A stretch of 64,000 bases of DNA from Kribbella aluminosa (GCF_017876295.1 NZ_JAGINT010000001.1:3596001-3660000); one strand, 5' to 3'. Positions 1 through 8,852 are shown, numbered from the stretch's first letter. The notes: generated by a model from the letters alone, not told the origin. Translations and numbers: made by a program.

Positions 1-729
1 AAGGCGGCCCAGGCCGGCAAGCACATCTTCACCGAGAAGGTCCTGGCGCCGACGGTCGCCGAGGCCGAGGAGATCGTCGCCGCCACCGATGCGGCCGGCG
101 TGAAGCTGGTCGTCTCGCTGCCGCGGCTGTACCACGGCTACACGACGGCGATCCGCGAAGTACTCGACAAGGGCACCCTCGGCACGCTGACGTACGGCCG
201 GGTCCGCCTCTCGCACGACGGTGCGATCGGCCGCGACGGCAAGGAGGGCTGGCTGCCGCAACGGTTCTTCGAGCCGAAGGCCGCGATCGGCGGCGCGCTG
301 ACCGACCTCGGCTGCCATCCGGTGTACCTGACCCAGCTGTTCCTCGGCGCGCAGCCGGAAACCGTGAGCGCGACGTACCGCTCGGTGGCCGGTCGTGGGC
401 TGGAGGACAACGCTGTCGTGGTGGCCGGGTACGGCGACCAGCGGATCGGCGTGATCGAGGCGGGGTTCGCGAGCAACAACCCGTTCACGATCGAGCTGTT
501 CGGGACCGAGGGGACGCTGACGTACACGGACGCGGGCAACGTGCTGCTGGTGAACGGGGAGCAGGTCGACGTACCTGAGCACTCGCCGGACGCGTTCGCG
601 CAGTGGGTCGACCACATCAACGACGGCACGCGTGCGGACGACAACATCGCGCGGGCGGTCGAGCTGACGCGACTGGTGGTCGCGGCGAACTCTGCGGCCG
701 AGTCCAACCAAGTCATTTCCTACAGCTGA
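1..729 (+). CDS. Gfo/Idh/MocA family oxidoreductase, 5' end missing
   Basis: The reading frame is open from the first base of the window, so the start and the Rossmann glycine motif lie outside it. The visible part begins with AGKHIFTEKV, the family motif that usually reads AGKHVxxEKP; here a valine replaces the proline after the catalytic lysine. The C-terminal alpha/beta domain follows, with GGALTDLGCHPVYL as the substrate-side His region. Family members are NAD(P)-dependent dehydrogenases acting on sugars, inositols or related polyols; the substrate cannot be told. A second family member follows 13 bp downstream in the same direction, so the two probably share a message. Confidence 0.85.
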   Translation, partial: KAAQAGKHIFTEKVLAPTVAEAEEIVAATDAAGVKLVVSLPRLYHGYTTAIREVLDKGTLGTLTYGRVRLSHDGAIGRDGKEGWLPQRFFEPKAAIGGALTDLGCHPVYLTQLFLGAQPETVSATYRSVAGRGLEDNAVVVAGYGDQRIGVIEAGFASNNPFTIELFGTEGTLTYTDAGNVLLVNGEQVDVPEHSPDAFAQWVDHINDGTRADDNIARAVELTRLVVAANSAAESNQVISYS

Positions 730-742
730 GAGGAAGTAGCCG

Positions 743-1735
743 ATGATCAAGGTTGGATTGATCGGTGCCGGTGGGATCGCGTCGGCGCACATCAAGGGCT
801 ACCGGGCGCATGCCGAGAAGATCGGCGTGACCGCGGTTGCGGACGCTGTCGAGGAGACTGCGAAGAAGCGGGGCGAGGAGCTCGGCGCCGCGGTGTACAC
901 GGACTACCAGGAGATGCTCGCCAACGAGGAGCTGGACGCGGTCGACATCTGCCTGCCGCACCACCTCCACCGGGACGCGATCGTCGCGGCCGCCGAAGCC
1001 GGCAAGCACATCCTCTGCGAGAAGCCGCTGTGCCTGTCCGCCGAGGAGGCGGCCGACGTCCGCAAGGCGGTGACCGAGCACGGCGTGACGCTGATGTGCG
1101 CGCACAACCAGCTGTTCATGCCGGCCGTCGCGAAGGCGCGCGAGCTGTTGCAGGGCGGCACGATCGGCACCGTGTACGAAGTACGGACGACCGATAGCTT
1201 CTACAACGACTTCGACCCGAGCTCGATGGGCTGGCGGGCGAGCAGTAAGACGAGTGGCGGTGGCGAGCTCATCGACACCGGGTACCACCCCACCTATCTG
1301 ATGCTGCACCTGGCCGGCGGCATGCCGGTCGAGGCGACCGCGATGCTCTCCACGCACAGGTTGAAGTTCATGGAGGGAGAGGACTCCGCGCAGGTGCTGA
1401 TCCGGTTCGACAACGGCGTCGTCGGCCAGCTCGTGACCAGCTGGGCGTACCAGCCGGCCGAGTCCACCGAGCGCTTCTCCGCCGTCGGCGAACTCGGCTC
1501 CCTGACCAGCGACGGTACGACGCTCTCGTACCAGCTCCGCTCCGGCGAGACGGAGACGTTCGAGTTCGAACCGATCGACACGTTCGTCGCGGAGATCGGC
1601 CACTTCGCCGAGTCGCTGGCCGCCAAACAGCGCCCGCTGCACACCGAGGAGGAAGGCATCGCCGTCCTCGGCATCCTCCTGGCCGCGTACGAAGGCTCGA
1701 AGTCGAAGACCATCGCCCCGGTCCTGAAGGTCTAG
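743..1735 (+). CDS. Gfo/Idh/MocA family oxidoreductase
   Basis: A complete 330-residue NAD(P)-dependent dehydrogenase. The N-terminal Rossmann fold starts with VGLIGAGGIASAH (residues 4-16); AGKHILCEKPLC (about 90-101) carries the EKP lysine motif, and GGGELIDTGYHPTYLM (about 173-188) supplies the DxGxH-type catalytic histidine. The ATG at 743 is preceded by GAGAGGAAG at 728-736. It follows the truncated paralogue by 13 bp and probably forms an operon with it, consistent with stepwise oxidation and reduction of a sugar or cyclitol. The specific substrate is not determinable. Its 3' end overlaps the convergent SDR gene by 4 bp. Confidence 0.9.
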   Translation: MIKVGLIGAGGIASAHIKGYRAHAEKIGVTAVADAVEETAKKRGEELGAAVYTDYQEMLANEELDAVDICLPHHLHRDAIVAAAEAGKHILCEKPLCLSAEEAADVRKAVTEHGVTLMCAHNQLFMPAVAKARELLQGGTIGTVYEVRTTDSFYNDFDPSSMGWRASSKTSGGGELIDTGYHPTYLMLHLAGGMPVEATAMLSTHRLKFMEGEDSAQVLIRFDNGVVGQLVTSWAYQPAESTERFSAVGELGSLTSDGTTLSYQLRSGETETFEFEPIDTFVAEIGHFAESLAAKQRPLHTEEEGIAVLGILLAAYEGSKSKTIAPVLKV

Positions 1736-2643
1736 ACCTCCTTGAAGTAAAAGCCTTCCGCAAGGTCGGCGAGCAGGTTCGGGTGGGTGGGCTGCCAGTT
1801 GAGCAGCTCACTCGTCCGGGCCGCCGACGTCGGGTTGTCCATGACGGCGAACCGGCTCAGGAAGCCGACGTACTCCGCCGCTTCGTCGGGCGTGACCGAA
1901 CGAGCGGGCACGCCGAGTCCCCGGCCGATGGCCTCGGCGATCGTGCGGAACTCGATGCCTTCGTCCTGTACGGCGTGCAGCCGGCTGCCGGCGGGCGCGG
2001 ACTCCAGAGCGAGGCGGTACGCCCGCGCCGCGTCGAGCGTATGTACGGCGGGCCAGCGGTTCCGGCCGTCGCCGACGTACGCCGCGAAGCCGTTGCGGCG
2101 GGCGAACGAGATCAGCGACGGGGCGAACCCGTGCAGGTCGAGGCGGCTGTGCGTGATGGCCGGCAGGCGCAGGACGGACGTACGGACGCCCTTGCCGGCC
2201 AGGTCGACGACGTAGTTTTCGGCGTCGATGCGATAGCCGCCGTTCGGGTCGTGGTCGGACTCGGTCGCGACCCGGCCCTGGACGCTCTGCGCGAGCATGC
2301 CGGTGCCCGACGTACTGACGAGCGGCTTGTCGGTGCCGGCCAGGACGTCGCCGATCGCCTGCAGCGCGGCGAGATCGGACTCCGCCGCACCGGCCAGGTC
2401 CCCGGCCGCCATCGCGTCATGGCGGAACGCGAGGTGTACGACGCCGTCGGCAGCGGCGGCCGCCGCCCGCAGCCGGTCGAGGTCGTGCAGGTCGCCGCGA
2501 ACGGCCTCGGCGCCCCAGTCGGTGAGCCGCTTCGCCGACTCGTCCGAGCGGGCCAGGCCGAGCACCTGATGACCGTTGTGCAGAAGCTCCGGCACCAGCG
2601 CCGACCCGACGTGACCGGATGCTCCGGTGATGAATACGCGCAT
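1732..2643 (-). CDS. NAD(P)-dependent SDR / epimerase-like protein
   Basis: A 303-residue extended or atypical short-chain dehydrogenase. The N-terminus RVFITGASGHVGSAL has the TGxxGxxG nucleotide-binding motif, DLHDLDRL follows as the adenine-contacting acidic region, and YVVDLAGKG (about residue 147) is the candidate YxxxK catalytic pair. It is close to the NmrA/epimerase group; the substrate is unknown. It is divergently transcribed from the TetR gene starting at 2743, and the intergenic region holds two copies of the same operator, so TetR very likely represses this gene as well as itself. A role in detoxification or reduction of the TetR ligand is inferred only from this arrangement. Confidence 0.85.
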   Translation of the reverse strand: MRVFITGASGHVGSALVPELLHNGHQVLGLARSDESAKRLTDWGAEAVRGDLHDLDRLRAAAAAADGVVHLAFRHDAMAAGDLAGAAESDLAALQAIGDVLAGTDKPLVSTSGTGMLAQSVQGRVATESDHDPNGGYRIDAENYVVDLAGKGVRTSVLRLPAITHSRLDLHGFAPSLISFARRNGFAAYVGDGRNRWPAVHTLDAARAYRLALESAPAGSRLHAVQDEGIEFRTIAEAIGRGLGVPARSVTPDEAAEYVGFLSRFAVMDNPTSAARTSELLNWQPTHPNLLADLAEGFYFKEV

Positions 2644-2672
2644 GAAACGACCCTCTCCAGTGATGTCCTAGT

Positions 2673-2691
2673 GATGTCATTGACTGACATC
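2673..2691. promoter_or_regulatory. TetR operator copy 1
   Basis: GATGTCA, 5-bp spacer, TGACATC: a perfect inverted repeat. An identical pair of arms with the same spacer size recurs 35 bp away, and an extra half site TGATGTC lies at 2661-2667. Being between an SDR gene and a TetR gene, it is most simply the TetR binding site. Binding is inferred. Confidence 0.75.
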
Positions 2692-2707
2692 GCCGATGCT
2701 ACACCCT

Positions 2708-2726
2708 GATGTCACTCGATGACATC
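2708..2726. promoter_or_regulatory. TetR operator copy 2
   Basis: Second copy of the GATGTCA-N5-TGACATC inverted repeat, just upstream of the -10 hexamer TAGGAT (2730-2735) of the TetR gene. The overlap with the promoter supports autorepression and argues that translation starts at 2743 rather than at the ATG at 2719 inside this operator. Confidence 0.75.
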
Positions 2727-2742
2727 GGTTAGGATCGAATCC

Positions 2743-3303
2743 ATGGGACGGTGGGAGCCGGACGCGGCCGGGCGGCTGCGAGAGGCCGCGATGGCGCTGT
2801 ACGCCGAGCGCGGGTACGACGGCACGACCGTCGCCGAGATCGCCGACCGGGCCGGGGTCACCGCGCGGACGTTCTTCCGGCACTTCGCGGACAAACGCGA
2901 AGTACTGTTCGCCGGCTCCGAGCTGCTGCAGGAGCACATGGTCGCCGCGCTCGCGGCCGCGCCTTCGGACGCTACGCCGATGACGGCGATGACGACCGCG
3001 GTGCTCGCGTCGGCCGACTTCTTCGACGACATCCGCCGGGAGTACTCCCGCCGCCGGGCCGCGGTGATCACCTCGACGCCGGAGCTGCGGGAGCGCGAGC
3101 TGATCAAGATGGCGACGCTCACCACCGCGCTCACCGAGGGCCTGCTCGCCCGCGGCGTCCCCCCGGACATCGCCGCCCTGGCGGCCGAGACCGGCGTCGC
3201 GGTCTTCCGCGTCGCGTTCGAGCGCTGGATCAACGCCCCGGACGACGTACCGATCATCGACGTCCTCCAGACAACCCTGAAGAACCTCGCCGGGCTCACC
3301 TGA
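2743..3303 (+). CDS. TetR family transcriptional regulator
   Basis: A 186-residue repressor starting MGRWEPDA. The N-terminal helix-turn-helix reads TVAEIADRAGVTARTFFRHF (about residues 28-47), typical of TetR, and the rest is a helical ligand-binding domain with no recognisable specificity. I chose the ATG at 2743 because TAGGAT (2730-2735) lies 7 nt before it, the leaderless arrangement seen at many genes in this window, while the upstream in-frame ATG at 2719 falls within an operator palindrome. It likely regulates the divergent SDR gene and itself. Confidence 0.88.
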   Translation: MGRWEPDAAGRLREAAMALYAERGYDGTTVAEIADRAGVTARTFFRHFADKREVLFAGSELLQEHMVAALAAAPSDATPMTAMTTAVLASADFFDDIRREYSRRRAAVITSTPELRERELIKMATLTTALTEGLLARGVPPDIAALAAETGVAVFRVAFERWINAPDDVPIIDVLQTTLKNLAGLT

Positions 3304-3305
3304 CC

Positions 3306-3467
3306 GTGCTCGAGAGGCTGCTCACGACGGACGCGATCAGCTACTCGGACGGGAACGGCGCGCGGCAGGTGTCGAAGTTCCCGGTCTGCATCGTGACCGT
3401 CTCGCCCGACGGGATCAACGAGGTGATGTGGCAGCTGAACGGCGAGAAGCTCACCGCGGTCGCTTGA
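3306..3467 (+). CDS. small hypothetical protein (53 aa)
   Basis: A GTG-started frame just behind the TetR stop, encoding a compact protein with the features KFPVCIVTVSPDG and NEVMWQLNGEKL, which look like a small beta-rich fold. Coding is supported by the high third-position GC and by tight packing between neighbours, 2 bp after TetR and 14 bp before the next start. Function unknown. It could be co-transcribed with TetR or with the SnoaL-domain gene. Confidence 0.5.
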   Translation: MLERLLTTDAISYSDGNGARQVSKFPVCIVTVSPDGINEVMWQLNGEKLTAVA

Positions 3468-3481
3468 GTGGGAGGATCAGT

Positions 3482-3835
3482 GTGTTCAAGCGGAGCGAAC
3501 ATGCCGTTGTGCACCGGTTCGCGACGGCGTGCCGGGCCGGCAGCGCCGGCGCGGTGCGGAGCCTGCTGACCCAGAACGTGGTCGCGGTCAGCGACGGCGG
3601 CGGGCGGGTGATCACGGCGGGGCGGATCCACGGTCCTGGCGACGTCGCGCGATGCGTGACCGAGCTGGTCGGGCCGGGGGCCGACCTGGCCGTCGAGGCG
3701 GTGAACGGGCAGCCGGGCGTCGTACTGCGGGACGCCGGGCGGGTCGTCGCCGTGGTCAGCCTGCAGGTCGCGGGCGCGAAGGTGGCGGCGGTCTGGATCG
3801 TGCTGAACCCGGACAAGCTGCGGCACTGGGAATGA
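3482..3835 (+). CDS. stand-alone SnoaL/NTF2-like domain resembling the SigJ/ECF41 C-terminal extension
   Basis: A 117-residue protein from GTG 3482, preceded by GGGAGG at 3470-3475. It contains VAVSDGGGRV (about residues 32-41) and VLNPDKLRHW near the C-terminus. DGGG(K/R) and NPDKL are signature motifs of the SnoaL-like domain that ECF41 sigma factors such as SigJ carry behind their sigma2 and sigma4 domains. No sigma domain is encoded upstream here: the preceding genes are a 53-residue ORF and TetR. It may be a remnant, a ligand sensor, or a trans-acting modulator of an ECF41 sigma factor elsewhere; all three are inference. Confidence 0.72.
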   Translation: MFKRSEHAVVHRFATACRAGSAGAVRSLLTQNVVAVSDGGGRVITAGRIHGPGDVARCVTELVGPGADLAVEAVNGQPGVVLRDAGRVVAVVSLQVAGAKVAAVWIVLNPDKLRHWE

Positions 3836-3853
3836 ACCCCACCCGGTCTGGTG

Positions 3854-3865
3854 TTGACGTGTCAA
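3854..3865. promoter_or_regulatory. palindrome upstream of flavin monooxygenase gene
   Basis: TTGACGTGTCAA is a perfect 12-bp palindrome directly upstream of a TAGACT -10-like hexamer (3868-3873) and the RBS AGGAG of the monooxygenase gene. The position fits an operator, but no adjacent regulator obviously matches it. Confidence 0.45.
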
Positions 3866-3901
3866 CCTAGACTTGTGGGGACTGGACAGGAGCGTGCAGA
3901 C

Positions 3902-4939
3902 ATGACCGAGGTCGCCTTCGGGCTCGACACCTTCGGGGATATTCCGGTGGACGACAGCGGCGCGCCGGTGAGCGCCGCGGCGGCGATCCGGCAGGTGGTG
4001 GACGAGGCGGTGCTGGCCGACGAGATCGGCGTGGACGCGATCGCGCTCGGGGAGCACCACCGGCCGGAGTTCTCGATCTCGACACCGGAGACGGTGCTCG
4101 CCGGGATCGCCACCAGGACGTCGAACATCAAGCTCGGGTCGGGCGTGACCGTGCTGAGCTCGGACGACCCGGTGCGGGTGTTCCAGCGGTTCTCGACCGT
4201 GGACGCGTTGTCGAACGGGCGTGCCGAGGTGATCCTGGGGCGCGGGTCGTTCACCGAGTCGTTCCCGTTGTTCGGGTACGACCTGGAGGACTACGACAAG
4301 CTGTTCGAGGAGAAGCTGCAGCTGTTCGTGCGGTTGCTCGACGAGAAGCCGGTGACCTGGGAAGGCACGGTGCGGGCGGCGCTGGACAACGTGGACGTCT
4401 ACCCGAAGACCGAGTCCGGCCGGCTGACCACCTGGGTCGGCGTCGGTGGCTCGCCGCAGTCCGTGGTGCGGACGGCGTTCTACGGGTTGCCGTTGATGCT
4501 CGCGATCATCGGCGGTTCGCCGGAGCGGTTCGCGCCGTACGTCGACCTGTACAAGCGGGCCGCGGAGCAGTTCGGGACCGTGGCGCATCCGGTCGGGATG
4601 CATTCGCCGGGGTTCGTCGCGGACACCGACGAGGAGGCGAAGGAGATCTACTTCGCGCCGTACAAGGTGATGCGGGACCGGATCGGGGCGTTGCGCGGCT
4701 GGCCGCCGTTGAAGCGCGAGGAGTTCGAGTCCGAGGTGCTGCACGGGTCGATGTACGTCGGCTCGCCGGAGACGGTGGCGCGCCGGATCGCCGGGGCCGT
4801 GCCGGCGATCGGCGCCGAGCGGTTCGACCTGATCTACTCGGGCGGACCGCTGCCGACCAGCGCCCGGCTGAAGACGGTCGAGCTGTACGGGACGAAGGTG
4901 GTCCCGCTGGTGCGCGAGATCCTGGCGGAGTCGAAGTGA
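3902..4939 (+). CDS. LLM class flavin-dependent oxidoreductase
   Basis: A 345-residue luciferase-like TIM-barrel protein. The conserved regions are [18 protein letters not shown] (strand/helix with the HH pair), [20 protein letters not shown] and [20 protein letters not shown], which are typical of FMN- or F420-using monooxygenases. The ATG at 3902 is preceded by CAGGAGCG; an earlier in-frame start would place the promoter palindrome inside the gene. It overlaps the next gene, a reduced-cofactor type dehydrogenase, by GTGA, so the two are translationally coupled and could form an oxygenase/reductase pair. Substrate unknown. Confidence 0.88.
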   Translation: MTEVAFGLDTFGDIPVDDSGAPVSAAAAIRQVVDEAVLADEIGVDAIALGEHHRPEFSISTPETVLAGIATRTSNIKLGSGVTVLSSDDPVRVFQRFSTVDALSNGRAEVILGRGSFTESFPLFGYDLEDYDKLFEEKLQLFVRLLDEKPVTWEGTVRAALDNVDVYPKTESGRLTTWVGVGGSPQSVVRTAFYGLPLMLAIIGGSPERFAPYVDLYKRAAEQFGTVAHPVGMHSPGFVADTDEEAKEIYFAPYKVMRDRIGALRGWPPLKREEFESEVLHGSMYVGSPETVARRIAGAVPAIGAERFDLIYSGGPLPTSARLKTVELYGTKVVPLVREILAESK

Positions 4940-5607
4940 TCGGGACGCGCGATGGTGCGGGCCGGGTGACGACGGTCGGGATCCTGGGCGCGGGCAAGGT
5001 GGGGACGGTGCTGGCGCGGCTCGCGGTCGCGGCCGGGTACCGGGTGCTGATCGCCGGATCGGGTGAGGTCTCGAAGATCGCGTTGATCGTGGAGGTCGTG
5101 ACGCCGGGCGCGGTCGCGGTGACGGCCGAGGAAGCAGCGGCCGAGGCGGATGTGGTGATCCTGGCGCTGCCGCTGGGGAAGTACCGCACGATTCCGGTGC
5201 CCGAGCTGCGCGGCAAACTTGTCGTCGACGCGATGAACTACTGGTGGGAGGTCGACGGCATCCGCGACGACCTGACCGACCCGCGGACGTCCTCGTCGGA
5301 GATCGTGCAGGAGTTCCTGCCCGACTCCCGTGTCGTGAAGGCGTTCAACCACATGGGCTACCACGACCTCGACGAAGGCCCCCGACCCGCCGGCGCCGCC
5401 GACCGCAAGGCCATCGCGATCGCCGGCGCGACCGAGGACGCCGCCCAGGTGGCCAACCTCGTCGACGCCCTCGGCTTCGACCCGGTCCCGGTCGGCCCCC
5501 TCCCCGAAGGCAAACGCCTGGAGCCCGGCACCGAACCGTTCGGCGCCAACGTTGACGCCGAAACGCTGCAAGGTCTGCTGACCGAGGCCCGCGCTGCCTC
5601 GGCGTAG
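4936..5607 (+). CDS. NADPH-dependent F420 reductase-like / NAD(P)-binding protein
   Basis: A 223-residue protein with the Rossmann motif [17 protein letters not shown] (residues 17-33), [22 protein letters not shown] and [14 protein letters not shown]. This pattern belongs to the family of F420-dependent NADP reductases and ferric-reductase-like proteins that keep only the dinucleotide-binding domain. It begins within the stop of the flavin monooxygenase gene (GTGA overlap), so it may supply reduced flavin or F420 to it, by inference. A DMT exporter gene converges on it. Confidence 0.82.
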   Translation: MIGTRDGAGRVTTVGILGAGKVGTVLARLAVAAGYRVLIAGSGEVSKIALIVEVVTPGAVAVTAEEAAAEADVVILALPLGKYRTIPVPELRGKLVVDAMNYWWEVDGIRDDLTDPRTSSSEIVQEFLPDSRVVKAFNHMGYHDLDEGPRPAGAADRKAIAIAGATEDAAQVANLVDALGFDPVPVGPLPEGKRLEPGTEPFGANVDAETLQGLLTEARAASA

Positions 5608-5612
5608 GACGC

Positions 5613-5713
5613 GTACCGAAGAACGGGTAGTCGTGGATGAATCGGCGGCTGGGCGAGCCGGCCCGCCGCTCACGGCATGCCGGTGGGGCCGACCACTACC
5701 CGTTCTTCGGTAC
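5613..5713. repeat. 19-bp perfect inverted repeat
   Basis: GTACCGAAGAACGGGTAGT (5613-5631) is repeated as its exact reverse complement at 5695-5713, with 63 bp between. The right copy forms the 3' codons of the DMT transporter (TEERVVV); the left copy lies just past the stop of the convergent reductase gene. It could fold as a bidirectional terminator stem, or be a small inverted duplication of the gene end. Confidence 0.7.
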
Positions 5714-6548
5714 CGGTCGCGTGTGCGGCGGCCGCCCGCTCGGCGCCGGCGCCGGCGGCGATGACGCAGGCAATGCCGACGGCTTGAAACAGGCTGGGGG
5801 ACTGGCCGAGGAGTAGCCAGCCGATCAGCAGAGCCAACGCGGGCTCGAGGCTCATCAGCGTGCCGAAGACGCCCGCGTCCAGGCGACGAAGCGCCAGGTA
5901 TTCCAGGCTGAAAGGAATCACCGGAAGCAGCAGCGCCAGACCGAACCCGATGATCACCAGCTGCCAGGTCAGGACCGGGATCGTGGCCGGACCGGCGACG
6001 ACGGTCGCCACCACGGCCGCGACCGGGAGCGAGACGCCCATGCCCTGGAGACCGGTGACGTTGCTGCCGACGTGCTGGGTGAGGACGATGTACGCCGCCC
6101 AGCACACCGCCGCGCCGAGCGCGAACAGGACGCCGACGCCGTCGACCGCACCGTGCCAAGGCTGAGTCAGAATCAGTACGCCCGCGAACGCCAGCGCCGG
6201 CCAGATCAGCCGCCCGCGACTCCGCAGTACGGCGACCGTCAGCGGGCCCAGGAACTCCAGAGCGCTCGCCGTGCCGAGCGGGAGCCGCGCCACGGCGGCC
6301 ATGAACAGCAAGGTCACGCCGCCGGTCGCGACACCGAGGCCGACTGCGGCCAGGAACGCGTTCCGATCGAACGCACTCGGCCGCGGGCGGAACAGCACCA
6401 GCACGATCACGCCGGCACAGGCCAACCGGAGCCAGGCGGCACCCTCCGGACCGACCCGGTCGAACAGCCCGACCGAGACGGCCAGCCCGAGCTGGACCAT
6501 CGTCATCGACAGCACCGCGAACGCGATACCGGTCTTCCGTGTGCGCAT
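5670..6548 (-). CDS. EamA/DMT family transporter
   Basis: A 292-residue integral membrane protein with ten predicted hydrophobic segments in two EamA repeats, starting [20 protein letters not shown]. Members of the RhtA-like branch export amino acids or related metabolites; this one resembles that branch in its length and in the repeat ending in [10 protein letters not shown]. It is divergent from a LysR gene with a TN11A-type palindrome between them, which suggests LysR control. The C-terminal codons take part in the 19-bp inverted repeat described separately. Confidence 0.87.
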   Translation of the reverse strand: MRTRKTGIAFAVLSMTMVQLGLAVSVGLFDRVGPEGAAWLRLACAGVIVLVLFRPRPSAFDRNAFLAAVGLGVATGGVTLLFMAAVARLPLGTASALEFLGPLTVAVLRSRGRLIWPALAFAGVLILTQPWHGAVDGVGVLFALGAAVCWAAYIVLTQHVGSNVTGLQGMGVSLPVAAVVATVVAGPATIPVLTWQLVIIGFGLALLLPVIPFSLEYLALRRLDAGVFGTLMSLEPALALLIGWLLLGQSPSLFQAVGIACVIAAGAGAERAAAAHATGTEERVVVGPTGMP

Positions 6549-6607
6549 GCCGTCCAGTGAAGCCCGGCGACGACGTTCGCGTCCACGTGAGAATCCTGCA
6601 CAGATCG

Positions 6608-6622
6608 TTCATGATCAATGAA
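6608..6622. promoter_or_regulatory. LysR-type box between DMT and LysR genes
   Basis: TTCAT-GATCA-ATGAA is a perfect inverted repeat matching the T-N11-A form bound by LysR proteins. It reaches the first base of the LysR start codon, fitting autoregulation and control of the divergent exporter. Confidence 0.55.
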
Positions 6623-7488
6623 TGGACGTACGTCGCCTGGAACTCCTGCTCGCGCTCTCCCGGCTGGGCTCGATGCACGCGGTGTCGGAGGTCCTCGGCG
6701 TGACGACGTCCACCGTCTCCCAGCAGATCGCGGCGCTGGCCAAGGACGTCGGTACGCCGCTGCTCGAGCCCGACGGCCGCCGCGTCCGGCTCACTCCGGC
6801 GGGGCGTCGGCTGGCCGGGCACGCGGTCGACATCCTGGCCGCGCACGAGGCCGCCCGCGCCGACCTCGACCCGTCCGCGGAGCCCTCCGGTACGGTCCGG
6901 ATCGCCGCCTTCCACACCGCGATCCGGGACACCCTGCTGCCCGTCGTACCGCGCCTGCCGCCGGCGGTACGCCTGGAGATCCAGGAGCAGGAACCGCCCG
7001 ACGCACTGTCGATGCTCGAACGCGACCAGGTCGACCTCGCCCTGACCTACGACTACAACCTCGCGCCCGCAAGACTCGGCCCGGCGCTCGAGGCGACGGT
7101 GCTCTGGGAGTCCGCCTGGAGCCTGGCCGTCCCGTCCCGATCCCGTCGTACGCCGGGTACCGCCGCGGAGGTGCTGGCCGCGTTCGCCGACAGCGACTGG
7201 ATCGTGAACTCCCGGCACACCGCCGACGAGCAGGTCGTCCGTACGATCGCCGCACTGGCCGGCTTCGAACCCCGCATCACGCAGCGCGCCGACAGCCTGC
7301 AACTTGTCCAGGAGATGATCGGCGCGGGCCTCGGTGTCGCGCTTCTGCCCGCCTCGTACCCGAAGGCCACCGGAATCTCGCTCCGTCGCCTGCGGAACCC
7401 CCAGCCCCGCCTGCGAGCCCAGGCAGTCACCCGCCGGGACCGTGTCACCTGGCCGCCGTTGTCCCTTGTTGCCGGACTTCTCGACTAG
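6622..7488 (+). CDS. LysR family transcriptional regulator
   Basis: A 288-residue regulator. The winged helix occupies residues 1-60 (MDVRRLELLLALSRLGSM, then GVTTSTVSQQIAALAKDVGT), followed by a periplasmic-binding-like effector domain with the usual EMIGAGLGVALLP segment near the end. It is divergent from the DMT exporter gene and probably controls it; the inducer is unknown. The downstream NDH-2 gene starts 33 bp later with its own RBS. Confidence 0.88.
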   Translation: MDVRRLELLLALSRLGSMHAVSEVLGVTTSTVSQQIAALAKDVGTPLLEPDGRRVRLTPAGRRLAGHAVDILAAHEAARADLDPSAEPSGTVRIAAFHTAIRDTLLPVVPRLPPAVRLEIQEQEPPDALSMLERDQVDLALTYDYNLAPARLGPALEATVLWESAWSLAVPSRSRRTPGTAAEVLAAFADSDWIVNSRHTADEQVVRTIAALAGFEPRITQRADSLQLVQEMIGAGLGVALLPASYPKATGISLRRLRNPQPRLRAQAVTRRDRVTWPPLSLVAGLLD

Positions 7489-7520
7489 CGTTTGGTGCAG
7501 CCGACGGACGGAGAGCTCAG

Positions 7521-8852
7521 GTGCGCAAGATCCTGGTGGTGGGCGGCGGGTACGCCGGGTTCTACACGGCGTGGCGGCTGGAGAAGAAGTTGCGCCGCGG
7601 CGAGGCCGAGGTGGTCATCGTGGACCCGCGGCCGTACATGACGTACCAGCCGTTCCTGCCCGAGGTGGTGGCCGGCTCGGTCGAGGCGCGTCATGCGGCG
7701 GTGTCACTGCGGCGGAACCTGCGCCACACGAAGGTCGTGGCCGGGACGGTCACCGGCATCTCGCACGCGGACAGGACCGTGACGATCCGGCCCGCGCTGG
7801 GCGATGACTACCCGATGACGTACGACGTGATCGCGGTGACCGCGGGCGCGGTGACGCGGACCTTCGACGTACCGGGGGTCGCCGAGCGTGCCATCGGGAT
7901 GAAGCACGTCGAGGAGGCCGTGGCGATCCGGGACCGGTTGTTCACCGCGTTCGACGAGGCGGCCGGGCTGGAGCCGGGGACGCGGCGGCGGAAGCTGCTG
8001 ACGATCACCTTCGTGGGCGGCGGATTCTCCGGGGTCGAGGGGATGGCCGAGCTGCTCTCGCTGGCGCGGGCACTGCTGAAGAAGTACCCGGAGCTGTCCG
8101 AGAGCGATCTGGCGTTCCACCTGGTCGAGGCCTCCGGGCGGATCCTGCCCGAGGTGAGCGACAAGCCGGGCGAGTGGGTCGTGAGGCTGTTCGAGAAGCG
8201 CGGCGCGGTGGTGCACCTGAACACCACGATGACGTCGGCCGACAACGGGCACGTCGTGCTGTCCGACGGTTCCGAGTTCGACTCGGAGCTGATCGTCTGG
8301 ACGGCCGGCAACGCCGCGACCCGGCTGCTGCGCAACCACACGGACCTGCCGCACACCGAGCGCGGGCTGGTGCAGGTGCGCGCGGATCTGCGGATCGGTA
8401 CGGCGGACGAGGCGATCCCGGACGCGTGGGCGGCCGGCGACGACGCGGCCGTGCCGGACCTCGCGTCGGGTTCCGGGTACACCGTGCCGAACGCGCAGAA
8501 CGCCGTACGGCAGGGGAAGGTGCTGGCCAAGAACCTGCTGCGCTCCCTGCGCGGGCGGGAGCCGAAGAACTACGTGCACCACAGCCTCGGCGCGATCGCG
8601 ACCCTCGGCCTCGGGACCGGGATCTTCCAGTACCGGCGGCTCGTCATCAAGGGCTTGCCCGCCTGGCTGATGCACCGCGGGTACCACGTCCTCGCGGTGC
8701 CGACCTGGGACCGCAAGGCCCGGGTGCTGGCGATCTGGCTGGCGTCGTTCTGCTACGGCCGCGACATCGTTTCCCTGGCCTCGGTCCAGAGCCCACGCGA
8801 CGCGTTCCAGACCGAGGCCGGCACCTCGAGCCGGGTCGATCAGGTCAGCTGA
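7521..8852 (+). CDS. type II NADH dehydrogenase-like FAD oxidoreductase
   Basis: A 443-residue NAD(P)/FAD-dependent oxidoreductase from GTG 7521, preceded by GGACGGAGAG. The FAD-binding motif VVGGGYAGFYTAWRLEKKL (residues 5-23) and the NADH-binding motif TFVGGGFSGVEGMAELL (about 166-182) sit in the two-dinucleotide-fold pattern. DAWAAGDDAAVPD precedes the interface region, and a C-terminal amphipathic stretch (WLASFCYGRDIV) is the likely membrane contact. NDH-2 transfers electrons from NADH to quinone without pumping protons. The 3' end overlaps the convergent heparinase-like gene by 8 bp. Confidence 0.85.
   Translation: MRKILVVGGGYAGFYTAWRLEKKLRRGEAEVVIVDPRPYMTYQPFLPEVVAGSVEARHAAVSLRRNLRHTKVVAGTVTGISHADRTVTIRPALGDDYPMTYDVIAVTAGAVTRTFDVPGVAERAIGMKHVEEAVAIRDRLFTAFDEAAGLEPGTRRRKLLTITFVGGGFSGVEGMAELLSLARALLKKYPELSESDLAFHLVEASGRILPEVSDKPGEWVVRLFEKRGAVVHLNTTMTSADNGHVVLSDGSEFDSELIVWTAGNAATRLLRNHTDLPHTERGLVQVRADLRIGTADEAIPDAWAAGDDAAVPDLASGSGYTVPNAQNAVRQGKVLAKNLLRSLRGREPKNYVHHSLGAIATLGLGTGIFQYRRLVIKGLPAWLMHRGYHVLAVPTWDRKARVLAIWLASFCYGRDIVSLASVQSPRDAFQTEAGTSSRVDQVS

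Noticed and set aside
7521..8852. 744-codon frame from 6618 as a single protein
   Set aside because: The first 300 codons overlap the LysR gene in another frame and have no family features; the NDH-2 begins at GTG 7521.
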